Below are positions 1 through 12,927 of a stretch of DNA of 64,000 bases, piece after piece (position 1 is the stretch's first letter; the number at the start of each line of letters is the position of its first letter). The position numbers and the translations under genes were made by a program. Source of the DNA: Rubricoccus sp963708165 (GTDB lineage: Bacteria; Bacteroidota; Rhodothermia; Rhodothermales; Rubricoccaceae); assembly GCA_963708165.1 (NCBI GenBank), contig OY970187.1, forward strand, positions 1,302,001 through 1,366,000. Direction: 5' to 3'. The notes beneath the pieces were generated by a model, which saw nothing but the letters and a program-made list of their open reading frames with translations, was not told where the DNA came from and searched no databases.

Positions 1-1405
1 TTTCGCGGCCAGAGACGAGAAAGTCACTGCTCGCGACGGTGTATACACGCGCTGGGTCGATGGCTGTGCCTCCCACCTTCCACGCGCCAGAGGCACCTGT
101 GATACCGCTCGTTTGGAGGTAGCCTCCGCTTCCAGCATTAACCTGCCCCTGATCTAGGAGTCGAGACAGGAGCCGACCGGGCATCTCTACCGCCACCACG
201 CCTCCGCCGAACGGCATCACGCGAATGGCGTCATATTCGGTGAATGGCCCGGGCGTCAGCACGTCGTCGATGCGTACCGAGCCGCCGTTGAAGACCGCGG
301 CTTCGGCGCCAGAGACCGCACGGAAGGCATCGGCGATGGTAGACCCGAGAAGCGATGGACGTGTCCGGATCGTTCCCTCTCGTCCGTCCAGCGGTTCCGT
401 CAGTTCGACCACCACACGATCCGGCTCGAAGCCCTGCTCGCGGAAACCTGCGAAGGCCGCATCCACCCAGCGTGCTACTTCCGCCGCGACCGCCGGGTCC
501 TCTGGCGTTTGGTCCGTGATCGGCACAAGTGTCGACGTGACCGTCATCGCGCCAGAGGCTCGGTTGAGGCGTACGTCGTGGACGTACACCGTCCGTGCGT
601 TGGCGTCGGCCTTGAGAATCGGTGTGGCATCGGTGCCGCGGTAGGCGCGGATGTTCTCGTGCTCGTGGCCGCCCAGAACGAGGTCGATGGCCGGAATGCC
701 CGCCGCGATGCGGGCGTCGTCCGCAAACACGAGGTGCGTGAGCCCGATCAACACCTCACTCTGCGACCTGATCTCGCGCACGTCCTCCTCCAGTTCACCG
801 AATGCGTCTCCATACTGGACGTAATCCTTGACCGTCGAAGGCAGCACAGAACTCACCACACCAACGCGAATCTTGTCGGGCCCGATTTCGAGAACGGCGT
901 GCTCGTCCACGCCCGCGAAGTCAGCGAAGCCGCTGGCGGCGCGAGCATTTCCCGAGACCACCGCGAACTCGCTTTCCGCCATCCTCTGGCGAAACGCTTC
1001 TTCGCTGATGTCGAACTCATGGTTGCCCAGCGCGGCCACGTCCAGTCCCAGCGCGTTTAACACGGCGACCATCTGCCGCCCGGCAAGCCGCTCGCCGTCG
1101 ATACGCGCCGTACCCAGCGCAGATGGGCTCAGGTAGTCTCCCGCCAGAACGGTCACCGTGTTCGGATTGTCTGCCCGAAGCTGCCGCAAGAGGCCGCCTA
1201 CTCTCGCGAGTCCTCCCGCCTTCCCGCCTTCCACAGGCGTGATCTCGTACACGTCGTTGAGATGCAGGATCGTGAGCCGCACCTCATCGCCAGAGGCCTC
1301 TGGCGTGATACGCTGCGCTGCGGCACCAACAGGCCCACCTGCAGAGCAACCCGCGACGATACACATCGCCGTAGTGCTGAAAAGAAAAGAGCGCAAGCGA
1401 CGCAT
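1..1405 (-). CDS. 5'-nucleotidase / metallophosphoesterase-family lipoprotein (3' end outside window)
   Basis: About 468 residues are visible and the C-terminus lies beyond base 1. The product opens with a lipoprotein signal (Cys20 after VAG). It continues with the metallophosphatase motif LHLNDVYE near residue 48, a GDYLSPS-type segment, GNHEFD near residue 119 and GGHEHEN, then the start of the C-terminal 5'-nucleotidase domain (NGGSVR, PFGG). This order is typical of the UshA/YfkN family, which hydrolyses nucleotides or 2',3'-cyclic nucleotides outside the cytoplasm. The ATG at 1403-1405 directly precedes the signal peptide. The substrate cannot be told from sequence. The motif CCTCTGGCG occurs several times inside it. 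Confidence 0.85.
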   Translation of the reverse strand, partial: MRRLRSFLFSTTAMCIVAGCSAGGPVGAAAQRITPEASGDEVRLTILHLNDVYEITPVEGGKAGGLARVGGLLRQLRADNPNTVTVLAGDYLSPSALGTARIDGERLAGRQMVAVLNALGLDVAALGNHEFDISEEAFRQRMAESEFAVVSGNARAASGFADFAGVDEHAVLEIGPDKIRVGVVSSVLPSTVKDYVQYGDAFGELEEDVREIRSQSEVLIGLTHLVFADDARIAAGIPAIDLVLGGHEHENIRAYRGTDATPILKADANARTVYVHDVRLNRASGAMTVTSTLVPITDQTPEDPAVAAEVARWVDAAFAGFREQGFEPDRVVVELTEPLDGREGTIRTRPSLLGSTIADAFRAVSGAEAAVFNGGSVRIDDVLTPGPFTEYDAIRVMPFGGGVVAVEMPGRLLSRLLDQGQVNAGSGGYLQTSGITGASGAWKVGGTAIDPARVYTVASSDFLVSGRE

Positions 1406-1514
1406 AGCGGGGAGCCGGAAAGTAGGTGAAGGACGCCAGAGGCACGAACTCACCCCGTACTCAGCGCATTCCATACATTACCACTCAGAATCCATTCACC
1501 AGCACCCCCCTATT

Positions 1515-1793
1515 TTGGCACTTTACGAGCTTCAGAACGCAACCCTCGGTGGCATTCCCGGCGAAGGCTACGCGTACCCCGTCGACACCTACAAAGGCAC
1601 GGTCTATAAAGGCGTCTTCTTTGCAGGCAACGATGCCGATCTCGGGGGCTTGACCAGCCGCGAAGACGCTACCTTTGAAGGAACCGTCTACCTCAAAACG
1701 TCCGAGCGCACAGACGAGGTGCCTGTCGATGTGACGAACGTCGTCAATGTGGCGGTTGGAAGCCGGGCAGATTTCGACGTCGTCGACTCATAG
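1515..1793 (+). CDS. small uncharacterised protein (possible gene)
   Basis: An open frame of about 92 codons. Its most plausible start is TTG at 1515-1517, because no ATG is available in this frame near the compositional start. The product is acidic, Gly/Thr/Val-rich and probably beta-structured, with alternating segments such as YKGTVYKGVFF and FEGTVYLKTS that look like a short repeat. It has no signal peptide. A hairpin ends just downstream. I do not recognise the family. The upstream gene is divergent, so 1406-1514 would hold both promoters. The start is uncertain. Confidence 0.4.
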   Translation: MALYELQNATLGGIPGEGYAYPVDTYKGTVYKGVFFAGNDADLGGLTSREDATFEGTVYLKTSERTDEVPVDVTNVVNVAVGSRADFDVVDS

Positions 1794-1816
1794 CCCTTTT
1801 TCTAGGATTGCCCAAG

Positions 1817-1846
1817 CGCGTCGTCTTTCACGAGACGGCGCGTTTC
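1817..1846 (+). terminator. possible rho-independent terminator
   Basis: Ten-base arms 1817-1826 and 1833-1842 pair with a single G-T type pair around a six-base loop, followed by TTT. It lies between the stop codon at 1793 and the convergent J-protein gene. The T-tract is short. Confidence 0.4.
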
Positions 1847-1901
1847 CTGTATGTGCTCGGTACTTCGAGGTGATACTCCTGCACCTGCCCGATTTCAGGT
1901 G

Positions 1902-1919
1902 GCCTCTGGCGCCAGAGGC
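1902..1919. repeat. 18-bp palindrome of the hyper-iterated motif
   Basis: Perfect GCCTCTGGCGCCAGAGGC, directly abutting the stop codon (1920-1922) of the minus-strand J-protein gene. One of at least 18 exact copies of this arrangement in the window. Confidence 0.9.
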
Positions 1920-2699
1920 TTACTGTAGGCCCAGATCGCGGACGCACGCTGCCAGCGTCTGACGCTGCTCCTGAGTCAATGTGCGAGGCACAACTATCTG
2001 CACCTCAACGTACAGATCGCCATGCTGCGTCGCCGTCTTCACCCCTTGCCCGCGCAAGCGGAGACGCTCACCAGGCTGCGTCCCTGAGGGAATAGACACC
2101 TTGACATTCTGTCCGTACGCATTTGTAATGGACCGCTGTGTACCAAGGAGTGCCTCGATCACGGTGATAGGCTCTTGAATGTGCAAGTCGTCGCCCTCGC
2201 GTCGGAAGCGTGGACTCGGCTCTACGTGAAACACGATGTGCAGGCTATCGGACTCTCCGTGTGACCGCGTTGCGCCTTCCACTCTGAGTCGCACTTGGAT
2301 ACCGGAACGCACTCCTTGTGGCACTGGGACTCTCACCTCGCCCACGCCTGCAACGTCAACAAGCATCCCTCCCCCTTCTAAGGCTTGGTGGAACGTCAGA
2401 TGAGCGACCACTGGGCAACTGATTAAGCGCCCTGCAACAACCGGTTGCCCATTTCCTAGAGACCACAGCATGTCCCCGGTCTCGTCAAGGAGTACTCTGT
2501 CATACCGGAGTCTACGAGACGGGTCGGATAGGATCTCGTACGCTTGTTGAACGGCTCGGAATCTCTCTTCCTGCTTCGCGCTACCGGCATTATGATCAGG
2601 GTGAAGAGTCTGAACCAGACTTCTGTAGGCCCGCTTAATTTCAATGACGTCGGCCTCCTTCGAGACGTTGAGCAGTTGGTAGTAGTTAGAGGTCTCCAT
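1920..2699 (-). CDS. CbpA-like J-domain co-chaperone
   Basis: A 259-residue class-B J-protein. The J domain covers about residues 5-70, with the HPD signature at 33-35 that stimulates DnaK ATPase. There is no cysteine-rich zinc finger. Two C-terminal beta-domains follow (VPVPQGVRSG and VSIPSGTQPGERLRLRGQG), as in CbpA/DnaJ substrate-binding regions. The start at 2697-2699 was preferred over an ATG 69 bases upstream because the J domain begins at once and the extension would run through an inverted-repeat operator. It is divergent from accC. GC and codon use are lower than in most of the window, and the hyper-iterated motif is absent inside the gene. Confidence 0.85.
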   Translation of the reverse strand: METSNYYQLLNVSKEADVIEIKRAYRSLVQTLHPDHNAGSAKQEERFRAVQQAYEILSDPSRRLRYDRVLLDETGDMLWSLGNGQPVVAGRLISCPVVAHLTFHQALEGGGMLVDVAGVGEVRVPVPQGVRSGIQVRLRVEGATRSHGESDSLHIVFHVEPSPRFRREGDDLHIQEPITVIEALLGTQRSITNAYGQNVKVSIPSGTQPGERLRLRGQGVKTATQHGDLYVEVQIVVPRTLTQEQRQTLAACVRDLGLQ

Positions 2700-2722
2700 T
2701 AGCGTTTTGTTGGCGCCGTGCC

Positions 2723-2753
2723 GCATTGTCACGGCAAAAGTACGTGACAATGC
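2723..2753. promoter_or_regulatory. 11-bp inverted repeat with 9-bp spacer between cbpA-like gene and accC
   Basis: Arms GCATTGTCACG (2723-2733) and CGTGACAATGC (2743-2753) are perfect inverted repeats separated by nine bases, in the 78-bp gap between two divergent genes. The geometry (N9 spacer, next to a chaperone gene) resembles the HrcA-bound CIRCE element, but the arm sequence differs from the CIRCE consensus. Probably an operator for an unidentified dimeric regulator. Confidence 0.55.
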
Positions 2754-2777
2754 GATTCCCAAAACCATACCATTCCC

Positions 2778-4272
2778 ATGACCGACGACTTGTCGTTTGA
2801 TACCGTCCTGATTGCCAACCGAGGCGAGATCTGTGTTCGAATCATTCGGACCTGCAGAGAGCTAGGCATTCGCACCGTCGCTGTGTATTCCGATGCTGAC
2901 CGGAACGCACTCCACGTTCAGATGGCAGACGAGGCTGTACATATAGGCCCATCGCCCTCGAGCGAGTCTTATCTCCGCATCGATGCAATTCTCGATGCCG
3001 CACGCTCCACAGGTGCTCAGGCCATTCATCCAGGCTATGGTTTCCTCTCTGAGAATGCAGAGTTTGCTCGCGCTTGCAAGGGTGCGGGCATCACATTCAT
3101 AGGGCCATCGCCAGAAGCTATCGAGCAGATGGGCGACAAGACTTCGGCGCGTGAGCTCATGAGAGAAGCCGGAGTCCCAATGGCGCCTGGTACTCCTGAC
3201 GCAATAAGCGATCCCGACCGAGGCGAAACAGATAGCAGAGAAGATTGGCTACCCTGTCCTCGTAAAAGCTGCTGCTGGTGGAGGCGGAAAAGGAATGCGT
3301 GTTGTGGAGGATCCAGATCAGTTTTTATTTGCATTCCAATCAGCGCAGAGGGAGGCGGAGAACGCGTTTGGCGATGGCAGGGTGTACTTAGAAAAGTACT
3401 TGGAAGGCCCTAAGCACATCGAGTTTCAAATTCTGGCTGACTCCCATGGCAGTGTGGTGCATCTATATGAGCGTGACTGTTCAATCCAAAGGCGGCATCA
3501 GAAAGTGATAGAAGAAGCTCCAAGCTCCGTGCTGAGCGATTCGCTACGTGAGCAGATGGGGAGCGCCGCGGTTGCTGCTGCCAAGTCCTGCTCCTATGTA
3601 GGGGTAGGCACCGTCGAGTTCCTATTGGACTCTGACCAGAGCTTCTATTTCCTAGAGATGAACACGAGGCTCCAGGTGGAGCATCCTATCACCGAGATGA
3701 TTACAGGTCTCGATCTCGTGGCAGAGCAGATCAGAATAGCCAGAGGAGAGAAACTAGGATTCGATCAATCACAGATATCGAGTAGCGGACACGCAATTGA
3801 ATGCCGAGTCTACGCCGAGGACGTACTGTCAGGCTTCTTGCCAGATCCAGGTCTGCTGCGTGAACATACTCCACCTGAAGGGCCTGGAGTCAGAGTAGAC
3901 AGCGGTGTGGGGAGAGGACTACGGGTTTCGGTGTTCTACGATCCTATGATTTCGAAAGTGGTCGCGTGGGGACTCACAAGGGATATAGCTATCAGACGAA
4001 TGGAACGAGCTCTTACTGAGTACGAAATAGTTGGAGTCTCTACAACCATTCCTTTTTGCCGCCATGTGATGACTGATCCGGTCTTTAAGTCTGGCTCACA
4101 AACAACTAGCTATATTGACACTCATTTTAATGCAAGCGCAATTGCACCCTCGTTCAATATAATTCGTGCTGTTGCAGTCACTACAGCACTCTCATCTAAC
4201 CAGAGAGAAGGAGCACAAGCTGATTTAGCGCCTCAGAACACATCGTCCTGGCGACGGCGTAGGAATTGGTGA
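2778..4272 (+). CDS. accC: biotin carboxylase subunit of acetyl-CoA carboxylase, with one frame break
   Basis: Encodes the ATP-grasp enzyme that carboxylates biotin on the carrier protein in the first step of fatty-acid synthesis. The N-terminal part has IANRGEI, HPGYGFLSENAEFA and IGPSPEAIEQMGDK. After a frame change it continues with the Gly-rich loop AAGGGGKGM, the active-site ERDCSIQRRHQK, EMNTRLQVEHP and the C-terminal ECRVYAED domain. The two parts lie in different frames. Removing one C from the CCC run at 3213-3215 restores a continuous protein of about 497 residues, slightly longer than the usual 450. No carrier gene (accB) is adjacent. GC is visibly lower than in the rest of the window and the repeated motif is absent. 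Confidence 0.85.
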
Positions 4273-4309
4273 CAACAAAAAGCCCTGACTCCATTTCTGG
4301 AATCAGGGC
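4273..4309 (-). terminator. rho-independent terminator of the rRNA operon
   Basis: On the minus strand an 11-bp stem (arms 4282-4292 and 4299-4309, one mismatch) with a six-base loop is followed by TTTTTGTTG. It lies directly downstream of 5S rRNA and beside the convergent accC stop codon. Confidence 0.85.
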
Positions 4310-4319
4310 CTAGGAAGAA

Positions 4320-4429
4320 CTTGGCGACGACCTACTCTCCCACCTAGAGGCAGTACCATCGGCGCTGCGGGGCTTAACGACTCTGTTCGGAATGGAAAGA
4401 GGTGGATCCCCCGCGCTACAATCACCAAG
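4320..4429 (-). rRNA. rrf: 5S ribosomal RNA
   Basis: About 110 nt. The complementary ends CTTGGTGAT and CGCCAAG form helix I, and the conserved CCGAACAGAG-type loop and GGGAGAGTAGG segment are visible on the minus strand. Last gene of the rRNA operon. Confidence 0.92.
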
Positions 4430-4439
4430 AATCTGGTGA

Positions 4440-4478
4440 CATGCGGATAACCGTAGCAAAACTGATCAGAGAGCATCA
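4440..4478 (-). other. 3' arm of pre-23S processing stem
   Basis: Complementary, with small bulges, to 7550-7590 on the other side of 23S (shared core CCGTAGCAAAACTG). Such flanking stems are RNase III processing sites in bacterial rRNA precursors. Confidence 0.65.
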
Positions 4479-4530
4479 AAATAATCGACTCTATTGCAGA
4501 ATGCGATATGCATATGCAGCAATGTGTGGC

Positions 4531-7443
<2,913 letters not shown>

Positions 7444-7549
7444 TACATTGCAGCGTTCGCATATGAACATTCTTTCTGACCATTCACCTCGCACGGATGC
7501 GAGGCCTGTGGCCAAGCAACAGAGAATCATCGCAGTACAAGTACTGGCT

Positions 7550-7590
7550 GATGTGATCTCTGATGCAGTTTTGCTACGGCTATCAACATG
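7550..7590 (-). other. 5' arm of pre-23S processing stem
   Basis: Partner of 4440-4478. Lies in the tRNA-Ala to 23S spacer. Confidence 0.65.
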
Positions 7591-7656
7591 TCAAGTAACA
7601 ATCAGTACTCAGTACTGACCAGTATCGAGATCTCCGAAGAGAGGCAATACTGTTTG

Positions 7657-7729
7657 TGGAGCCAGAGGGATTCGAACCCCCGACATCCTGCTTGCAAAGC
7701 AGGCGCTCTACCAACTGAGCTATGGCCCC
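7657..7729 (-). tRNA. tRNA-Ala (anticodon TGC)
   Basis: 73 nt with a full cloverleaf: acceptor GGGGCCA pairs with TGGCTCC, the anticodon loop TTTGCAA reads TGC, and the T-arm is GGGTTCGAATCCC. CCA is not encoded. It lies in the 16S-23S spacer. Confidence 0.95.
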
Positions 7730-7764
7730 GCCCGAAGGGATTGGTGTCGGCGCGGCCGACAAGG

Positions 7765-7838
<74 letters not shown>

Positions 7839-7908
7839 GGGTTGAAACCAGGGTGGTTTCGGGCGGTCGCACATGAGTGCGAACCTTTCAAAGGTCTTGG
7901 AGAACACT

Positions 7909-7942
7909 TGAGAGTGGGAGACATAGCGAGCCTTCGTCGGCC
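7909..7942 (-). other. 3' arm of pre-16S processing stem
   Basis: Complementary over more than 30 bases to 9641-9676 upstream of 16S (shared core GGAGACATAGCGAGCC). The two arms would pair in the precursor and loop out 16S for RNase III cleavage. Confidence 0.8.
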
Positions 7943-7968
7943 GAGACCGGATAAGGCACCGGGCTCTC

Positions 7969-9500
<1,532 letters not shown>

Positions 9501-9640
9501 TAGAAGAGCTTCTCTGGTTCGAGAAGTTTACTTGTCTATGCGCACATTGGCCGAAGCTGCTGTACGCTCTTTGCTGTTGAGCTCTATTAAGGTGACTCTC
9601 GTCTGGTCCGCTTCTCAACCAACCCGAAGGGTGATTTGAG

Positions 9641-9676
9641 CGGCCGACGAGGGCTCGCTATGTCTCCAATCTCTCA
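9641..9676 (-). other. 5' arm of pre-16S processing stem in the rRNA leader
   Basis: Pairs with 7909-7942. Lies between the rRNA promoter and 16S. Confidence 0.8.
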
Positions 9677-9734
9677 AAGTACAGTGCTCGTTTGGTGCTC
9701 GCCAGAGGCGGCCTTGTTTCGAGCGCGTCCTGTT

Positions 9735-9763
9735 ATACTACGGACTCTTTAGTCGACTGTCAA
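9735..9763 (-). promoter_or_regulatory. sigma-70-type promoter of the rRNA operon
   Basis: On the minus strand a perfect TTGACA (9758-9763), a 17-base spacer and TAGTAT (9735-9740). Transcription would start near 9728, giving a leader of about 230 nt before 16S. The near-consensus hexamers at the right place and on the right strand make this a strong call. Confidence 0.8.
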
Positions 9764-10150
9764 GCGCTTCACGTTGTCTTCCGTTTGGTCGAGCATCCTA
9801 GCCAATCTAGGAGTGAAGCCTTCTCGTGCCGAGCGCGAGAGACCCAAGGTAGGGTCACTAGGCTTGGCCGGTCAACCTAGGATGTCGGGTTCTAAAACCC
9901 TTCATCGTCAGTCTTGAGCGTCGTCAAAAGCGTAGAGAACAGGGCCCGAAGTGGTCCGGCTAGCGGCTTCCTTGCGGGCGGATTGCATGGTACCCAATCC
10001 AGATCTCGGTATGTGTGCGTCTACCATGGAGAGGCAGTGAGACAACTGTGAGGCCGTCACTTTCATGGCTCTCTGCCTCTGGCGTCGCCCTGTATCTTGA
10101 CTCTGTGCTAGGCCATTGAGGCCTGCACGTTCTCTCACGTCTCCCTTTCT
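9764..10150. other. non-coding stretch between rRNA promoter and PASTA gene
   Basis: About 390 bases with no convincing gene. It holds one copy of the repeated motif (near 10077) and must contain the promoter of the PASTA gene, which I cannot place. A weak TTGACC-type box lies upstream of the main rRNA promoter. Confidence 0.5.
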
Positions 10151-10915
10151 ATGGAACGCTCACGCTTCAGGCGTACGATGAGTTGGATTGGGTCTGTCCT
10201 TCGGGACAAGGCTCTCTGGCTCGGTCTCGTCGGCATTGGCATCTCTCTCGTTGTCTTCGCCCTCTTGTTCAACTTTGCTGTGATGCCGCTTTGGACGCGT
10301 CACGATGCTTCCATACAAGTGCCGGACGTTCGCGAGCTGAATGAGAGCCAAGCAGAGAGTGCGCTTCGCGCCGCCGGGCTGGGTGCTGAGATGAGGGAGC
10401 AACCGTTCAATCCCAACCTTGCTGCGGATATAGTAGTGGAGCAGACGCCCGACCCGAGCACGATGGTTAAGCCTGGACGGCGTGTCTACTACTATGTGAA
10501 CGCGAGTCCGAAAGAGCTGGCTATTACTCCAGACGTCCTTTCTATGGCTGAGGGTGTTGCGCGCACACGACTGGAAGAATCAGGCCTGATCGTGGGCCGC
10601 GTTGAGAGCGATACCGTTCGGACGCCATTCCGCAATACCGTGACGCGTCAGACTCCGCCTGCTGGCCGTCAGGTGCCGAGTGGGACCCGTGTAACGCTGT
10701 GGCTTAGCCCTGGACCTGGAACGGCGAGCGTGAACGTGCCCAACGTGATCGGCAACACGCCAGAGGAGGCGAAGGAGATCATTCGGCGTGCTGGCTTGTG
10801 GGTCGACTCCCCGAGTGCCACTGGCGAGCGTGTGCGCTCGCAGCAGCCTGAAGAAGGCTCCACACTCAAGGAAGGCGAGGAGGTACGCATCTCCACGAGT
10901 CCAAGCGGTGGCTGA
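10151..10915 (+). CDS. membrane-anchored PASTA-domain protein
   Basis: 254 residues: a short basic N-terminus, one transmembrane helix at about residues 24-46, then three PASTA domains (about 55-118, 121-191 and 192-251), each starting with a VPDV or VPNVIG-type segment. PASTA domains bind peptidoglycan fragments and beta-lactams, usually as the external part of Ser/Thr kinases or PBPs. Here there is no kinase or transpeptidase domain, so it is a stand-alone, envelope-facing PASTA protein. The stop codon is followed at once by a copy of the repeated motif. ATG at 10151 has no Shine-Dalgarno. Confidence 0.85.
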   Translation: MERSRFRRTMSWIGSVLRDKALWLGLVGIGISLVVFALLFNFAVMPLWTRHDASIQVPDVRELNESQAESALRAAGLGAEMREQPFNPNLAADIVVEQTPDPSTMVKPGRRVYYYVNASPKELAITPDVLSMAEGVARTRLEESGLIVGRVESDTVRTPFRNTVTRQTPPAGRQVPSGTRVTLWLSPGPGTASVNVPNVIGNTPEEAKEIIRRAGLWVDSPSATGERVRSQQPEEGSTLKEGEEVRISTSPSGG

Positions 10916-10969
10916 GCCTCTGGCGGTGCGTTACGACACCGCGATGGATACAGCCTCTGGCACCAGAGG

Positions 10970-11470
10970 CTATTCCTCTAGGTAAACCGCAGACGCCTCT
11001 GTATCTACGACGACGCGCTCGCGGTGCTTGGTCGGGATTCGTCGCCCGACGAAGTCGGGTTGGATGGGGACCTCTCGGTGTCCGCGGTCGATGAGGACAG
11101 CGAGTTGGATGGAGCGCGGGCGGCCGTGGCTTACGACAGCATCGAGGGCGGCACGGACGGTGCGACCTGTAAACAGCACATCGTCTACGATGAGAACGTC
11201 CCGGCCGCTGACGTCGGGGCCATCGAGCGCAAGAGGCACGGCGTCGGAATCGTCTCGGAAGCCGGTGAGGTCGAGCGAGTGGACGGGGATGGCTCGGCCC
11301 TCTACGTCCTCTAGCGCCTGGACGAGCATCTCAGCGAGTGCGCGGCCTCGCGTCTTGAGACCGAAGACGAGAAGGGACTCTGTTCCGCGGTTCTGCTCGC
11401 GGACCTCGTAGGCGAGGCGCGTGACCGTTCGCTGGAGCCGGGCAGGCGAGAGAAGCTGAGAGCGTGCCAT
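10970..11470 (-). CDS. pyrR: PyrR bifunctional pyrimidine regulator / uracil phosphoribosyltransferase
   Basis: 166 residues, the normal length for PyrR. The PRPP-binding signature VLIVDDVLFTGRT lies at about residues 91-103, and an N-terminal segment contains IAxE/LAYEV-like and GLKTRG. PyrR binds pyr mRNA to control attenuation and has uracil phosphoribosyltransferase activity. Without the pyr operon next door the regulatory role here is inferred from the family. It is the last gene of a minus-strand run, 15 nt from the PhzF-like gene. Confidence 0.88.
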   Translation of the reverse strand: MARSQLLSPARLQRTVTRLAYEVREQNRGTESLLVFGLKTRGRALAEMLVQALEDVEGRAIPVHSLDLTGFRDDSDAVPLALDGPDVSGRDVLIVDDVLFTGRTVRAALDAVVSHGRPRSIQLAVLIDRGHREVPIQPDFVGRRIPTKHRERVVVDTEASAVYLEE

Positions 11471-11485
11471 TCTGTGGAGGAGAGG

Positions 11486-12292
11486 TCAGGCGACAATCTC
11501 GCCACGCAAGACCGTGACGGCGTCTCCGATCAACAAGACGCGGTCCCCCTGCACGTGTACATCCACATGGCCGCCTCTGGCGGAGGCCTGATAGCAGCGA
11601 ACCACCATCTTGCCTAGTTCAGTTGCCCAGTAGGGGCCAATGGCGCAATGGGCCGAGCCGGTCACCGGATCCTCGGGTACGCCAGAGCCCGGAGCGAAGA
11701 AGCGCGACACGACGTCGCTACCGCTAGAGACATCTCCGCCAGAGGCTCTGGCCGTGACGATGACGCCTCTGGCGCCGAGCGCGGCGACGGCGTCGTGATT
11801 GGGGTCCAGAGCGCGAACGCTGGCCTCGTCGGGGGCGACGGCGAAGAGGTCGAAGCGGGAGCGGCCCTGCCAGATGGGCTCGAAGCCGAACACCTTGGCG
11901 AAGGCCTCTGGAAGCGCCGCAGCCTCTGGCGGGGTCGCGGGGAAGTCCATCGCAAGGCGACCGTCGGAGTGGCGAGAGACATGGAGGGGGCCGGAGCGCG
12001 TGTGGAACGTCGCGGTGGCCTCTGGCGCGAGCGCGCCGGTCTCGAACAAGACGTGAGCGCTGGCAAGCGTAGCGTGCCCGCACAGGTCGATCTCGACGGT
12101 GGGCGTGAACCACCGGAGATTCCAGCCATCGGTCTCCTTGTAGATGTACGCCGTCTCCGCGTGACGCATCTCGGCGGCGACCTGCTGCATCCAGCGCTCG
12201 TCTGCCGGCTCGTCTAGCAGACACACGCCCGCAGGGTTGCCTGCAAAGGCTGTGTTGGTGAAGGCGTCGACGACGTAGATGGGCCGAGGCAT
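11486..12292 (-). CDS. PhzF-family epimerase/isomerase
   Basis: 268 residues with the PhzF/DapF fold: the opening YVVDAFTNTAFAGNPAGV, the catalytic Glu in MRHAETAYI, ETGWNLRWFTP-type strand, CGHATLASAHVL and EDPVTGSAHCAIGPYW in the second domain. Most PhzF homologues outside phenazine clusters have unknown substrates, and there are no phenazine genes here. The gene carries seven copies of the iterated motif or close variants, adding ASG- and PEA-like tripeptides. Confidence 0.85.
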   Translation of the reverse strand: MPRPIYVVDAFTNTAFAGNPAGVCLLDEPADERWMQQVAAEMRHAETAYIYKETDGWNLRWFTPTVEIDLCGHATLASAHVLFETGALAPEATATFHTRSGPLHVSRHSDGRLAMDFPATPPEAAALPEAFAKVFGFEPIWQGRSRFDLFAVAPDEASVRALDPNHDAVAALGARGVIVTARASGGDVSSGSDVVSRFFAPGSGVPEDPVTGSAHCAIGPYWATELGKMVVRCYQASARGGHVDVHVQGDRVLLIGDAVTVLRGEIVA

Positions 12293-12376
12293 GCGCGCGG
12301 GAGGCTTGGGCTCTGATGGCGAGCCTGACTTGAGCGAAACGGATTCGAGAGCACGCCGCCAGAGGCGGATGTGAGG

Positions 12377-12874
12377 CTAGGAGTCGGAGTCCACGGTGTC
12401 GTTTTCGCCAGACGTTTTACGGTTAGGGCAAGCCCCACGTCGGCAATGGCCATAAATGGTGAGAGCATGACGCGCGACATTGAAGCCGTAGACCTCGGCG
12501 ACGCTTTCCTGGATCTCCTGAAGGCGTGGATCGCAGAATTCCAGGATCTCGCCGCAGTCAAGACAGATCAGGTGGTCGTGCTGCCAGTATGCCCATGCGC
12601 GCTCATAGCGTGCCTGGCTCTGGCCCCACTGGTGCTTGGCGGCAAGGTCACTTTCGAGCAACAGGTCGAGCGTGTTGTAGACCGTCGCGCGGCTTACCCG
12701 AACGCCGTCGGTTTTCAAGCGCAGGAAAAGCGTGTCCGCATCGACGTGATCGGCAGTGTCGTACAGCGCATCGAGCACAGCGAAGCGCTCGGGGGTGCGG
12801 CGCTGTCCACGCTCCTGGAGAAAGGCACCGAACCTCTGGCGGACCTCGTCGAGCTGGGATTGGGGAAGAGACAT
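12377..12874 (-). CDS. Fur-family metal-dependent transcriptional regulator
   Basis: 165 residues. A winged helix includes TPERFAVLDALY and VSRATVYNTLDLLLE, followed by the metal-binding half HDHLICLDCGEILEF with a second pair of cysteines in CRRGAC. This is the Fur/PerR/Zur layout, and the ligand metal cannot be assigned safely. The ATG at 12872-12874 was chosen because the helix-turn-helix domain begins soon after. It lies between the metallophosphoesterase (53 nt upstream) and the PhzF gene (84 nt downstream). Confidence 0.9.
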   Translation of the reverse strand: MSLPQSQLDEVRQRFGAFLQERGQRRTPERFAVLDALYDTADHVDADTLFLRLKTDGVRVSRATVYNTLDLLLESDLAAKHQWGQSQARYERAWAYWQHDHLICLDCGEILEFCDPRLQEIQESVAEVYGFNVARHALTIYGHCRRGACPNRKTSGENDTVDSDS

Positions 12875-12927
12875 CGTGCGTGTAGGACAAGGAGGAGACC
12901 GCTCGCAACGCCAGAGGCCGGACGCTG

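Noticed and set aside
3213..3215. Programmed frameshift in accC
   Set aside because: No slippery heptamer or downstream stimulator, and biotin carboxylases are not known to be made this way; an extra C is simpler.
9840..9900. Second rRNA promoter upstream of the main one (TTGACC, 17 bases, CTACCT)
   Set aside because: The -10 is too weak to call beside the near-perfect promoter at 9735-9763.
11648..12217. Long plus-strand open frames opposite the PhzF, Fur and metallophosphoesterase genes
   Set aside because: High GC keeps antisense frames open; the minus-strand products carry all family motifs while the plus-strand ones are low-complexity Arg/Ala/Gly.
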